A stretch of DNA of 64,000 bases, taken from assembly GCA_012934845.2 (NCBI GenBank), contig WNNJ02003078.1:62001-126000 (forward strand), in the 5' to 3' direction. A program made the position numbers and the translations under genes. Of this stretch, positions 30,436-40,560 are shown one piece after another. This DNA comes from Pomphorhynchus laevis (lineage: Eukaryota; Acanthocephala; Palaeacanthocephala; Echinorhynchida; Pomphorhynchidae). How positions within the stretch are numbered: position 1 is the stretch's first letter; every line of letters starts with the position of its first letter. Below the pieces are notes generated by a model. It searched no databases and was not told the DNA's origin. It saw only the letters and a list, made by a program, of their open reading frames with translations.

Positions 30436-30870
30436 CTGTTGTACACTGATCCATCATGCAATCGCTTACTTCGAGTCTCTTGTTGTAAACATTCACAATT
30501 GACCCACTAGAATGGATAGTTGAATTTGATAAAACAGGAGTGCTGTTATTGAATGTATTTGTTAATGCATCTTTGGAATTCATGTTGCACTGACAATGAT
30601 CTATATTTTGGATTGCTTTTCTAAAACAATTATTTCCTCTTTTAGTGATTGAATGCACAGGAAAGCGCAAAATCCACACATACATGACCTACTAGAATTA
30701 TAATTTAATTCAGTAGCGATTGTAATAGTTGACCAGCGTCGACAATCATCAGAGTCACACTGTACTTGATAACAGTGTGATAAATGTGATTAATGATAAA
30801 TAGAACGGCAAAACGATCAATCACATTAGTTCTAAAAATGGCACCCCCACATTGTCATATATACTAAAAA
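30436..30870. other. Unassigned AT-rich spacer within PLE block
   Basis: About 430 bases between the 5'-truncated canonical PLE and the GIY-YIG remnant. Small frames here match nothing I recognise. CACACTGT and ACAGTGTG near 30757 and 30770 form a short hairpin. It may be debris of the outer PLE's RT region. Confidence 0.35.
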
Positions 30871-31235
30871 ATGCCCAAAATAAAAAATAAATTTAAACAT
30901 AAATCTAATTTTAACAAGGATGGTGTTGTATATAAAATTCGTTGTGATGGTTGTAATAAGATCTGTATTGGTTGATCAGTACAAGGATTATCTAAGCGTA
31001 TTGACCAGCATAGATACTTGATTAAGAGAGGAACAGGATCTGGGGCTGTAATAGACCACTTATTGAATAGTAACCATATAATAGATTTTGAAAAAAGTCA
31101 AATTATTTCAGTAGAAAACAACGCTTTAGAAAGAAAAATATAAGAAGCTTATTTTATGCACAAAAATAGAAATATACTGATACCCAATAATAAACCAGAT
31201 ATTGAATTAATAACAAATATTTTATTATTGTAATT
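30871..31235 (+). pseudogene. GIY-YIG endonuclease remnant of outer PLE
   Basis: Starts MPKIKNKFKHKSNFNKDGVVYKIRCDGCNKICIG, then a stop, then SVQGLSKRIDQHRYLIKRGTGSGAVIDHLLNSNHIIDFEKSQIISVENNALERKI, a second stop, and EAYFMHKNRNILIPNNKPDIELITNILLL. The VYKIRC..C..ICIG..S..LSKRIDQH pattern with a downstream E(A) is a PLE-type GIY-YIG nuclease. It runs toward the right-hand inverted terminus of the block, so it probably belongs to the outer PLE. Two stops make it inactive. Confidence 0.75.
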
Positions 31236-31415
31236 CTATTTTTTGTATTGATTTGGTCGTTGTTTTATATTTTTTCTTTGTAGGCAGTTGACAGCTTTGC
31301 AAATACTTAAATTGTAAAAATATTTTGTAACATTTACTCCTGAAGATGATAGCAGTAGGCTTTTGAAAATTCGGTTAAATAAATATTTTACTTCACTCTC
31401 TCCACTAATAAATAA

Positions 31416-31699
31416 TACAATATGAGTGAACAATCAATTTATAATAAAATAAAAAAAAACTTGATTTCAGTGTGCAGCCTCGAACAAATGTGTGCAGGTC
31501 AAAGATGTGGTGCTGAGTTTGTAATTCATTCGATCCGTAAAGCGTTTAATGACTCCGCGGATATGTATATTTTGAGTATAGACGCCAGAAATGCATTTAA
31601 CTGCGTTAATCAGATGCTGGCCCTTAAAAATATGGATTACGTATGTCCTGCTTTTCACTCGATCTCGATTTTAACTGATCTAGCATTGCTGAGTCAATG
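31416..31699 (+). mobile_element. RLE-A LINE, RT piece (after PLE block)
   Basis: Encodes SLEQMCAGQRCGAEFVIHSIRKAFNDSADMYILSIDARNAFNCVNQMLALKNMDYVCPAF, matching GIEQLCAGQRCGVEIAIYSISEMFH..AAILQVDASNAFNCINRSLALANMKFVCPS of the copy at 60779 and containing RT motif A. It directly continues the protein that stops at 28362, with the PLE block between. It ends near 31690, where a minus-strand RLE-B fragment begins. Confidence 0.8.
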
Positions 31700-33262
31700 A
31701 GAGAGGACAATTTTCCCTGTACTGTCGACACAACGAATTTAGTTGAAACTTACTCTAGTGCGTTTTTTGATGTGATGAATCCAGGAAAAGTACTAGCATC
31801 CAGATCAAGAGAAGTTGCGACAGCTTGAGTGCTTGCTATAAAGGCTGCTGAACAGTGTTTCAGAGTACTTCTCAGACCGAGTCAGCCCATTTTTAGAGGA
31901 AGTTCAGCTTGACACTTTTCCTTGGTTGAAAGTTGAACTGATGTGATTATTCCAAGTGCGCGCATAACTGCCTCGTCGAACCGATGGCAGAAGTCGTCCA
32001 TAAACCGGAAGTCAACGTTTCTCATGTAAAATGCCACTCTAGGGGGCTGACGCGCAGTGTCGCAAAATCAAATAAGCTACATGAGCATCAGGAATTGATG
32101 TCACGAGATCTATATCGTGGAGGAGTTTGGGCATAACCTTTTCGAGCATGAACGACTTGACAAAATCAGGCGAGCCAATCGGACAACCGAGTAGTGAAAA
32201 ATTGCGACCACTCACAACTGTACAGGATTGCTGACAAGTATTGTTGATGGATTGAATATCGTCTGTGATTCCTGTAAGTTCCGTCTTACCCCAGTTAATG
32301 GACAATCCAATCATTGAAAATTCTGAGAAGATAAAATTCAGTGCAAGAGCAATGGCATTTGGGTTGCCCCCAATGATGCCATCATCCAAATACCATTTGT
32401 TGAAATAAATGCCCTCCATATTGTTAAGCTGTGCAAGTACTGGGTGGATTGCCACAGAGAACAGTAGAGGGCCTAAGGGGTCACCTTGTTGAACTCCTGA
32501 TTCAGATTTTAGGTATTGCGAGCCGAAACGGAGATAAGTGGGGTGATCGTAGCACCAACGTACCCACGCTGCCATTTGAGGAATTTGGGATTAAATTGCT
32601 CTCAAGAAAATACGCCTGTCAATAGTGTTAAATGCGTTCGACACGTCGATTTTTGCCCACGTCCAATTTCCCAATTCAGGCATGTGTTCGTTCGTGCGGC
32701 GGACCTGATGGATTATGTTGTCAATGCCGTTCGGTGTTGCAACGCCCATCTGTAATGGTCTGAGAATCGTTACGAACTCACCTCTTAACTTCGAACAAAC
32801 ACACTTTGAGCATATTCGTCGGAGTGTATCTCCAATTGCAATGGGGAGAATACCTCCGTTTGGCTTTTCTAGAGCGATGAGGTTCGCGCCTGCCAAGAAA
32901 GGAGCAACTTGTTGTGGTAAATCACCTGCCACCATGTTGTTTATCAATTGCGTTAAGCGTGAAAGAAGTGTTTCTGAAGGATCGGCGAAAATGAGGTCCT
33001 GCAAGTGTTCGGGCCTCAGTCCAAGACAACCAGACGATGATGCTGCGGGGAAAGAAAATACAGCGTCTTTTACGGTATCACTGTCAAAAAGAATAGGCTG
33101 ACTATTACAAAGGTATGAGTGATGTATGTCTTTACCCGCGGGGTGCAAGTGACCCAGCCGCTGTCGAACTTCATCAGTGGGTGAAATATATCGGGAAGAG
33201 GATAAACGTTGCATGGCCTTACTGTAATTACCCCGTCTTGCCAAATCTATTGACGACATCAT
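31700..33262 (-). mobile_element. RLE-B LINE fragment (RT), minus strand
   Basis: From 33262 leftward: MSSIDLARRGNYSKAMQRLSSSRYISPTDEVRQRLGHLHP, FPAASSSGCLGLRPEHLQDLI, LEKPNGGILPIAIGDTLRRICSKCVCSKLRGEFVTILRPLQMGVATPNGIDNIIHQV, WAKIDVSNAFNTIDR (motif A). After a frame change come ESGVQQGDPLGPLLFSVAIHPVL (motif B), FNKWYLDDGIIGGNPNAIA (catalytic YLDD) and a decayed thumb (about 31700-32040). The endonuclease end is missing. It aligns with RLE-B at 14282-18758 along its length but is diverged, so it is a separate subfamily copy. Confidence 0.8.
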
Positions 33263-33378
33263 TGTACTAGTGTGAGCAATAACAGTGTGTACTACTTGAG
33301 TAATACTGATTTTTTGCGAAAAATAATATCAACATAGAGACAGAAATTTCGATTATTAGGAATTTACATAAAAAAAGG

Positions 33379-34572
33379 ATTTATTTTAACGTGGCAAATG
33401 CGTGCCAACGCACGCTTACATGACCGCAACAAAACAAAACTGTAAATCAGGTGTCGAGAAAGTGTGAACGGAGGAGATGTTTGAATGTGATAAAGGAGGG
33501 AGCGCGGCGGACGTCGAGAGGGAGTTGATTCCAGGCGAGTGAGGCGTCGACGAGGAAGGATCGGAGACCGTAGTTGTTGGAGTAATTAGGAACGTGGAGT
33601 AAGAGGGTATAATAGAAACGAAGCGATAGCGAGGTGGGGCGAGTATCGTCTAAGAAAGGAAGGTTGATGAACGATGGGGAGCCGACAACGATGAGACGAA
33701 AAGTAACGAGAAGGCGGAGTTTGATGCGGATGTGAATGGTGGGCCAGGAGAGTTGGGCAAAATATGTGGATGTGTGGCCTAAGCGAATAAGACGAAAGAG
33801 CACTCAAACGGCGGTGTTGATTATTCGTTGTAGGGGTAGGATGATGGATTTTGGAGAATTGGCGAAAAGGCAAAGGCGGTAATCGATTTTAGGAAAAAGA
33901 AGCTATGAAAGAAGATACATACAAGAACGGAAGTCGATAAAAGGCAGACACGGCGGATATCACGGAGAATTAAGTTAGATGAGCGGACCTTGTCACGGAC
34001 GAAGGGTTTAAGGGAAAGGTGATCATCGAAATGGAAGCCTAAGAAAGTGAGATTGTGGACTATGGGGATGATCGATGAGGCAAAATATACAGTGGGATGA
34101 GATATGTTTGGTTTACGGGGAAGGATTCACATTATTTTGGACTTTTCGGGGTTTAGAACGATATGGAGATTTGAGAGACGTTTGTAGATAGAAGAAAGTG
34201 AGTTGGATGCAGAATTTCCTATATCGTTTATGCCATGTGCGGGTGCATGAGCATAGATTAGAATGTCATCGGCGTATTGCATGACGTTAAAGGAGTAGGG
34301 TTTGATAAACGGAGAGAGATCGCCAAGCAGAAGAGAGAAAAGCAGGGGACTTAGCACTGAACGTTGTGGGACCCCGCAAAAAATAGGGATTGGAGTGGAG
34401 GATGATTAATTAGAACAGACGCGAAAGGAACGGTCGGATAGATATGAGGCAAACCATGCTACGATGGAGGAAGAAAAGCCGTAATCATAACGAATGCCAG
34501 AAAGGAGGACGGAGTGGTCGACAATGTCGAATGCGAAGGAGAGGTCGAGGGAGATGAGAACACTATATTGAG
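33379..34572 (-). mobile_element. L2-like LINE, RT and 3' end (right of hAT), minus strand
   Basis: Minus-strand RT from [44 protein letters not shown] through LSPLLFSLLLGDLSPFIKPYSFNVMQYADDILIYAHAPAHG (catalytic YADD) to the C-terminal LPFLDDTRPTSLSLRFYYTLLLHVPNYSNNYGLRSFLVDASLAWNQLPLDVRRAPSFITFKHLLRSHFLDT at 33447. The 3' UTR has a perfect hairpin GCGTGC-GTTG-GCACGC (33400-33415) before GCCACGTTAAAATAAATCC. Compared with the copy at 53096-54390, the bases between the endonuclease linker and DLSFAFD are missing, replaced by the hAT element. Confidence 0.85.
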
Positions 34573-36608
34573 CAGGGGTGGGCAAAAGCCGGCCCGCGGG
34601 CCGGATCTGGCCCTTTTGCTAATTTTATCCGGCCCGTTGAAAAATTCCACACGCAAATTTTTTTAAACTCTTTTATGAGATTTTGTTGACATCAACATTA
34701 TTAGTGTGCGTACTGTATATATAATAGGCGTAATAAAATGGGCGGTCGGCTGACTACACTATTGTGGACGATGTCGCGAGCTTGAAACAATCCTCGCGTG
34801 ATTCTCACGCGGGTCGCTCGCGACGATCGCTCTCAGGGCGGTTTTTTCGTCGAACACAAAGGAGATCGCGCTAGGTTCGAAATGCACGTATGGACGGCAT
34901 ATGCTGCACTCCTCTCACTTTTCGAGGGACGACAGGTCGCACCACGCGTATTGTTAATTTTGATTTAGCACTGATCGCATACTCTTTTTTTTGTTCGAGT
35001 CTAATATTAGTTTGCAAATATAAAATTGAAAAAGTGGACTTTTTGTAAGTAAAATTTTAAAACATTGGTTTTATTTTATTGTATTAATTAAATTATAGGT
35101 TTGTAGACCTTTGTAAAATGAGTCAATCTAAAAAAAGAAAAGTTGATTTGGAATGCAGAAACTTCAATGAAGCTTGGACGGTAAAATATCTTTTTACAAA
35201 CATAAATAAGAAAGCAATTTGTTTAGTTTGTCAGGAAACAATTGCTGTTTTTAAAGAATACAATTTAAACAGGCACTTTACAACAAAACATCCAAAATAT
35301 GCATCACATTCTTTAAAAGAACTTTAAACTGTAGCAGAAAACTTAGCAAAAAACTTGAATAAGCAACAAAATATTTTTACCAAACAAAGTAATATAGAGA
35401 AATCTACCATAAAAGCAAGTTATGTTGTCGCACACAAAATTGCTAAGTTCTGTAAGCCGTTTTCTGAGGCAGAATTTGTTAAACAATGCATGGTACAAGT
35501 GTCGGAGATATGTTGTCCTGAAAAGAAACATATTTTTGAAAATGTAAGCCTTTCAAGAAGAACAATAGTACGACGGATTGAAAATATTTCAGGAAACTTA
35601 CTTGACCAGCTAAGAACAAAAATTGCTGATTTTACCTTTTGTTCTCTGGCTTTAGATGAGTCCTGCGATATTACTGATACAAGTCAATTATTAATATTTA
35701 TTCGCGGCATTAACAAGAAATGTGAAATTAGCGAGGAACTACTTAGTGTGCATCCAATGAAAGATACAACTACTGGTGAAGACTTCTTTCTCGCTGTTGA
35801 AGAGTGTTTAGTTAAAGTAAGTTTAACTTGGAATAAAATAGTAAGCGTCACTACGGATGGTTGTCCTAGTTTAACAGGGAAAAATGTAGGCTTACTTAAA
35901 CGAATTCGCAACAAAGTAAAAGAGTTGCAACCAGAACACAATATATTATTTTTGCATTGCATTATTCATCAAGAAGTGCTATGCAGAAAAGTTTTGAAAT
36001 TGAATCACGTCGTTACTGTTGTGACCAAAGTTGTGAATTTTATCCGAGGACGTGCCGTAAATCATCGACAGTTTGTTGAATTTTTGAAAGAAATTGAAAG
36101 TGACTTCTACGAAATTCCTTATTACACTGAAGTGAGATGGCTTAGCATTGGTAAAGTTTTGGACAGATTTCAATATTTGCTTGATGAGATAGTATTATTC
36201 TTGTCGATAAAAGAAAAACTACATGATTTTCCTGAATTGCAAAATAAGGCTTGGCTAAACGATTTCTCGTTTTCAGTAGATATCGTAAAATATTTGAATG
36301 AACTAAATATAAATCTACAAGGGAAAAACCAATTCGCTTTCAATATGCACTCAAACGTCAAAGCATTTATGACAAAACTCAATTTATTTGCTGAAAACTT
36401 TAATAATAAATTATTAAATCATTTCCCCTCATTGCAAGCACGGCGAGAATCATTGAAAAATACAGATTTTTTTAAATATAGTGCAATAACACAAGACCTG
36501 CATTCTGAATTCCAAAGAAGATTTCAAGATTTCAAAGCTATTGAAAAACCTTTATCATTAATTAGCCAACCTTTCAATTTCGATGTGCAATGGAGAAATG
36601 ACGAATAA
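34573..36608 (+). mobile_element. hAT DNA transposon, 3'-truncated, inserted in L2-like LINE
   Basis: Left terminus CAGGGGTGGGCAAAAGCCGG at 34573, the well-known GC-rich end of a hAT group, followed by a CCGGCCCGCGGGCCGG palindrome and a 500-base leader. The transposase gene starts at 35118. The right inverted terminus is absent: transposase coding ends abruptly at FDVQWRNDE (36608) and L2-like endonuclease sequence follows on the opposite strand. So the right end was deleted together with the adjoining LINE segment, leaving no visible target duplication on that side. Confidence 0.85.
35118..36608 (+). pseudogene. hAT transposase, GTF2IRD2/ZBED-like
   Basis: The N-terminal BED-type finger reads KYLFTNINKKAICLVCQETIAVFKEYNLNRHFTTKHPKYA (C-x2-C...H-x4-H). 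A single in-frame stop at 35325-35327 follows KEL, then the same frame stays open for 417 codons: QSNIEKSTIKASYVVAHKIAKFCKPFSEAEFVKQCM, LSRRTIVRRIENIS, FTFCSLALDESCDITDTSQLLIFIRGI (catalytic DES aspartate region), VTTDGCPSLTGKNVGL (second catalytic aspartate), LFLHCIIHQEVLCRKVL (CxxH), EVRWLSIGKVLDRF (the RW box). The C-terminal dimerisation region is cut off. One stop plus the truncation make it inactive. Confidence 0.85.
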
Positions 36609-38760
36609 TCATTGGCATTGATGATGCACAGCGAAGAGGGGCGAGCAAGGATTGAGTTAAAAGTATGCCAGAGAGTCTTAAAGTTGAATGAAGTGATGAT
36701 TTTATGCTGCCAGAAAGAGTTGCATTTGGTACGTAGTAGGTTGAGATGAGACCGGCGAAGAGCAAGATAGGAATCACGGAAGGGCAGAGTAATCGAGCGG
36801 AAATCACGTCTGAGAGAGCGGTGATAGACTCGAAAACCATGGCGGAGTCGACGCTTTGAGAGGAGGCATTGGATTTCAAACCATGGGGCACGGTGCAAGC
36901 GACGGTGTGGGTGAAAGTTGAAGGGCAAGAGAATATCGAGAGTGGATGTGAGTTCAGAGTCGAAAAGAAAGGCGAGATCGTGAGGAGATGAATATGTTAT
37001 TGTGGGTAATGATAGAGACGATTTGAGTAAGGCAGAGCGGAGAAGGGAGAGGTCAAGATTTCTCCAAGGGCGACGTAGGATTGTAGGTGTGTGGGGAGGA
37101 GTGTGGTTGTGAGTGAGATCAAGGGTGATAAGAAAGTGATCGGATAGACCAAGATCAAAGATGTACAGTGAGGTGTAGGCAGCAAAATGATCGGGGACAG
37201 CGATGATGTCGAGTGCCCCACCAAGTTTATGTGTAGGGGCAGTGGAGATTAGTTTGTAATTGTAGTTGGATAGAATGTTGATGAACCGGTTGGAATCCGT
37301 GGAAGAGGGGCGGTCTAGGCGGATATTGAAGTTGCCTAGAACGAGTGAAGGGATTGAGGACAAAGAACAATGAGAAAGTAGGTCAGCGAGTTCGGTAAAA
37401 AATAAGGATGTTGGTGCTGATGAACCAGGACGGTATACAATGGCGATATTCAGAGTGATCGGGTTAGAATAACGACAAGTGAGCAATTCAAAAGAGCAAG
37501 GACTAAAAGCGGGATTGATTTTGCGAAGAGACGCGGTGTGACGCGCGAATGCGACGATGCCGCTATGATTAGAAAATTTAGAAGGGCATAAGCTGAGGGG
37601 TCGGACGGATTCGACTAGGGAGCAACCGTCAGAGAGCAGACGGCGAATGGAAAGGTCGTCGGAATCTGAGTGCAAGGATTCGATGAGGCAGAAGAGATCG
37701 ATGGATTGCTTGGTGAATAGGTTGAGGATAAGATCGGATTTATTGAGAATAGATCTAGTGTTGAGGAGACCAAGGCGGAAACCGTGTGTTGTGGCGAAAG
37801 AGTCTAATTGAGAAGACACATAGGAGAGATGGAGCGCCATCGAATTTTTGGACGGGTGTGGAAAACTTGAAAATTTCCGTCCATTTTTTGGATTGAGAGT
37901 GATGTTTCGCCTTTTTCCTCGCGACGGCCTTTTTTGATGCGGGCTGAAGAGATTTAAGCGATTTCAGAAGGGGCGCAATCGGGGAAAATTCGAGTGGTTG
38001 AAGATGACATGAGTTTAAATCGTTGAGAGAGGACAGAAGACGCGTGAGAGTAATGGTTGAAAAAAATTTTTAGGAGAGGGGGCTGGGAAGGATTAGATTG
38101 AGAAGATTTGTTTAGACGGATGAATGCGACAGGAGAAATGTCTTTGAAAAAGGATGGTTTATCCGCAGGAACAATAGACGAGAGGATGGATCTGAAGGCG
38201 GAAACATCATGGTCCAGACGTGTTTGTGGAGATAAGGAGTTGGAAGGTGTGATGTTAGTGACAATGACGCAACGATCGCGAGAAGGAAAACGCTTCCGTA
38301 AAAGAGGACGACGGACGTGAGTAGGTGAGATCACGATAGAAGAGCTGGCAGTTGATGATTTGGAGGGATTTGGTTTGACGACGGGAGACATAGAGGATAA
38401 TGATAATAAAGAGGGTGGCAAGCGATGTGAGGAAAGGTTATGAGTGGAAGGATAGTGGAGGTTGGTGGATGTGATTTTACTGATGGATGCAAGTTATTGA
38501 GAAACGAGACGGGAAGAACGGGACATGGGGTGTCGGGGAGTGAAGATGACATGGAATGGGAAGTGTATATGGTGGCAGGGTCGGTGGGTGGAGAAAGGAC
38601 ATTAGAAACGACGGGGGTAGTTTGAGTTGACGTGTTGGATGTTGATATGTGCTTATTGGAAATGTTGCATATTAGTTTGTTGGCACAAAAACCACATACG
38701 AAGTCTTCTTTAGCCTTATTCTTGTCGCAGGCGATTGTTGTTCAGACGCTGCAGTCATGT
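36609..38760 (-). mobile_element. L2-like LINE, ORF1 and endonuclease (left of hAT in element order)
   Basis: Read right to left: ORF1 starts near 38760 with a PHD-like finger (ACDKNKAKEDFVCGFCANKLICNI), a Ser/Pro-rich stretch, then RDRCVIVTNITPSNSLSPQTRLDHDVSAFRSILSSIVPADKPSFFKDISPVAFIRLNKSSQ (37954-38421). ORF2 starts at about 37840 and encodes an APE endonuclease: GFRLGLLNTRSILNKSDLILNLF, CLIESLH, SGIVAFAR, NIAIVYRPGSSAP, SLVLGNFNIRLDRP (GNFN where GDFN is usual), LSDHFLITLDL. It ends at the hAT junction near 36609. With the 33379-34572 part this is the best-preserved L2-like copy in the window. Confidence 0.85.
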
Positions 38761-38965
38761 ATCGAGCACTGTACTTACATAGGTTTTGAAGAGTTTATTA
38801 ATTAACATACGAATAGTGCTGTTAAAAAATGGTACTTGTTGCTTGAGAAATTGTAGCCTTGCTGAACAAAATCCATATGTCGCTTTTTCTCTACTAACAA
38901 AATCGATACAGTAGAAGTGGCAATTCATCCAAAGAACATGTCCCGTGAAGTCAAGCATTTTTCAT
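38761..38965. other. Junction segment, unassigned
   Basis: About 200 bases between the L2-like ORF1 start and RLE-A coding sequence. The minus-strand frame at 38755-38958 matches nothing I know. No motif recognised. Confidence 0.3.
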
Positions 38966-40185
38966 CCAATAACACAATTTTTAAAGACGAAATTATTGCC
39001 AAAAATATTTGGAATAAATGTTCTTAGTAGGTTCGTAGCTAAAGCTTACGTGTTACCTATTAAATTAGGTTGTTTGGGTATTGACGATCCCTTAGACGAA
39101 ACTACTAATCGTTATGACAATTTTGTCAAATTATGTGAACCATTCTATAATAACCTGGGCCCAGAGAAAACAAGAATTGAGCAGGAAGATATTGATCGAG
39201 CGATTAAGCAAGATAAACAGTTAAAATTAGTGAAAACAAAAACACAAATACTTGAATCTTCCGATGAGACAATACACCGTGTGTTCGATAGCGCATATAC
39301 CACTGGTGCATCATCACGGATCACAGTTAAACCGAATGTTTACTAAGGCTTTTTCCTTAGCCTTAAACAGTTTCAGATGCAATGGCGGTTAGATACAACA
39401 GCTAACCTGGAGATGCGATCGTATTGTTGAAGTGGCGAAAAAGCTAGTATCCCTCATATTTTGTCTTGTGAGAATTGAAGGCTGCCGATAATACGTCACA
39501 ACACAACCGGGAATTTGATGGTGAAATTTGCTGAAAATATCGGTGCTAGGGTAGCAATAGAACCAGTGCTACTACCTGTTGCTGATTCACAAGTTTTTGA
39601 AAACGTAAATACAACCAGAGATCGTTCAGCACGAGTAGACTTCTCTTGCACTGATGTAGTGGAAATGTTGGAGCGGTCGTATTTCGACATATGTTTCTAA
39701 TAACTTTGCTCCTTCATATCCAAATGCATCGTATAGTTTCGTATATCATTAACAAAGGAAAACTAATAAATATCTTGAACGCGTCCAAACAATCGAGAAC
39801 GGTTTTTTGTACCTCTTGTCTTATCAGTTTGTGGAGTAATTGGACCGGCATCGGACATATTGCTAAATATTTTGCCGGAAAATCAAGGACATATCAAAAT
39901 GGTTACACCGGTATTATTGCAAATTGGCGTTGCCATGTATCGTTTCTAATGGCTAAGATGGGTTACTTTACTACACGCGCAGGTAGATTACCTTTAATTG
40001 ATAATTATCAATTTGAAGATGTCAAGAAAAGTTAAAAATTATTTTTTGTTGATATTTGTACATTGACTCAACTTGTTTCTTTCAAAAAAAAATTTTATTA
40101 AAAAAATTAAAGAGAATAAAAAAAATTAAAAAATTAAAGAGATAAAATACACATTTGAGAAATTAATAACATACAATAAATATAT
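38966..40185 (+). mobile_element. RLE-A LINE, thumb to 3' end
   Basis: FLKTKLLPKIFGINVLSRFVAKAYVLPIKLGCLGIDDPLDETTNRYDNFVKLC (38975-39150) matches the RLE-A thumb QMIQLPKRLGGLGIDDPLEGSQ. Then comes a broken knuckle with PIIRHNTTGNLMVKFAENIGARVAIEPVLLPVADSQVFENVNTTRDRSARVDFSCTDVVEMLERSYFDICF, the endonuclease signature (residues RVDF...FDICF). The tail is decayed over 39700-40035. A T/A-rich 3' UTR runs to 40180 and ends GATAAAATACACATTTGAG, just before the leader of another RLE-A copy. Confidence 0.75.
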
Positions 40186-40560
40186 AGAATTACTAACTAC
40201 TTACAACAAGCGATTTCAAAGACTTCGACGACAACCAGACGACAACCAACGACAATCATCGACGACATTTAAAGGAAAAGAGGGGTAAACTTTGAGATAA
40301 AATATACAAATGGTCGAACAATCAGCGAACAAGAGATGATGTCCATGTAATGGACAGACTGCGGTATGCAAAGAATGTATATGGGATAGAAACGGTAAAG
40401 TGTGCATTAATTGCTGTGCACATATATGTTCAAACCGTGAGCAATCAGTGCAACCGCATCTTCCAAATTTAAAATGTCCAACAACAGACATCTTAACGAA
40501 CAATTCAGATAACAAGGATATCAAAAATTTATTGATTCAAGAAACAATTACCCTGGAAAT
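40186..40560 (+). pseudogene. RLE-A 5' fragment (leader and finger)
   Basis: Leader GAATTACTAACTACTTACAACAAGCG, then MVEQSANKR, a stop, CPCNGQTAVCKECIWDRNGKVCINCCAHICSNREQSVQPHLPNLKCP: the RLE-A Cys-rich finger with the C.CNG...C..C......C.NC....CSNR spacing. Coding similarity to RLE-A ends about 40555, where an unrelated LINE begins. A RLE-A 3' end appears again at 42440, so the LINE probably inserted in this copy. Confidence 0.75.

Larger units (their letters stand above)
28367..31415. mobile_element. PLE block with inverted termini, inserted in RLE-A
   Basis: About 130 bases at 28367-28496 recur inverted at 31284-31415 (ATTATTAGTGGA.AGAGTGAAGTAAAATATTTATT...GCAAAGCTGTCA). Both copies contain the PLE-terminus motif CTGAAGATGATAGC..GGCTTTTGAAA. 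Immediately inside the right terminus is a GIY-YIG remnant (30871-31235). The middle holds a second, canonical PLE and a large perfect palindrome, so it is a nest. RLE-A coding sequence stops at the left edge and continues at the right edge. Confidence 0.7.

Noticed and set aside
30757-30790. CATCAGAGTCACACTGT...ACAGTGTG as a ribozyme
   Set aside because: It contains CTGATGA on the minus strand and a hairpin, but no GAAA with matching stem II and no repeat copy.
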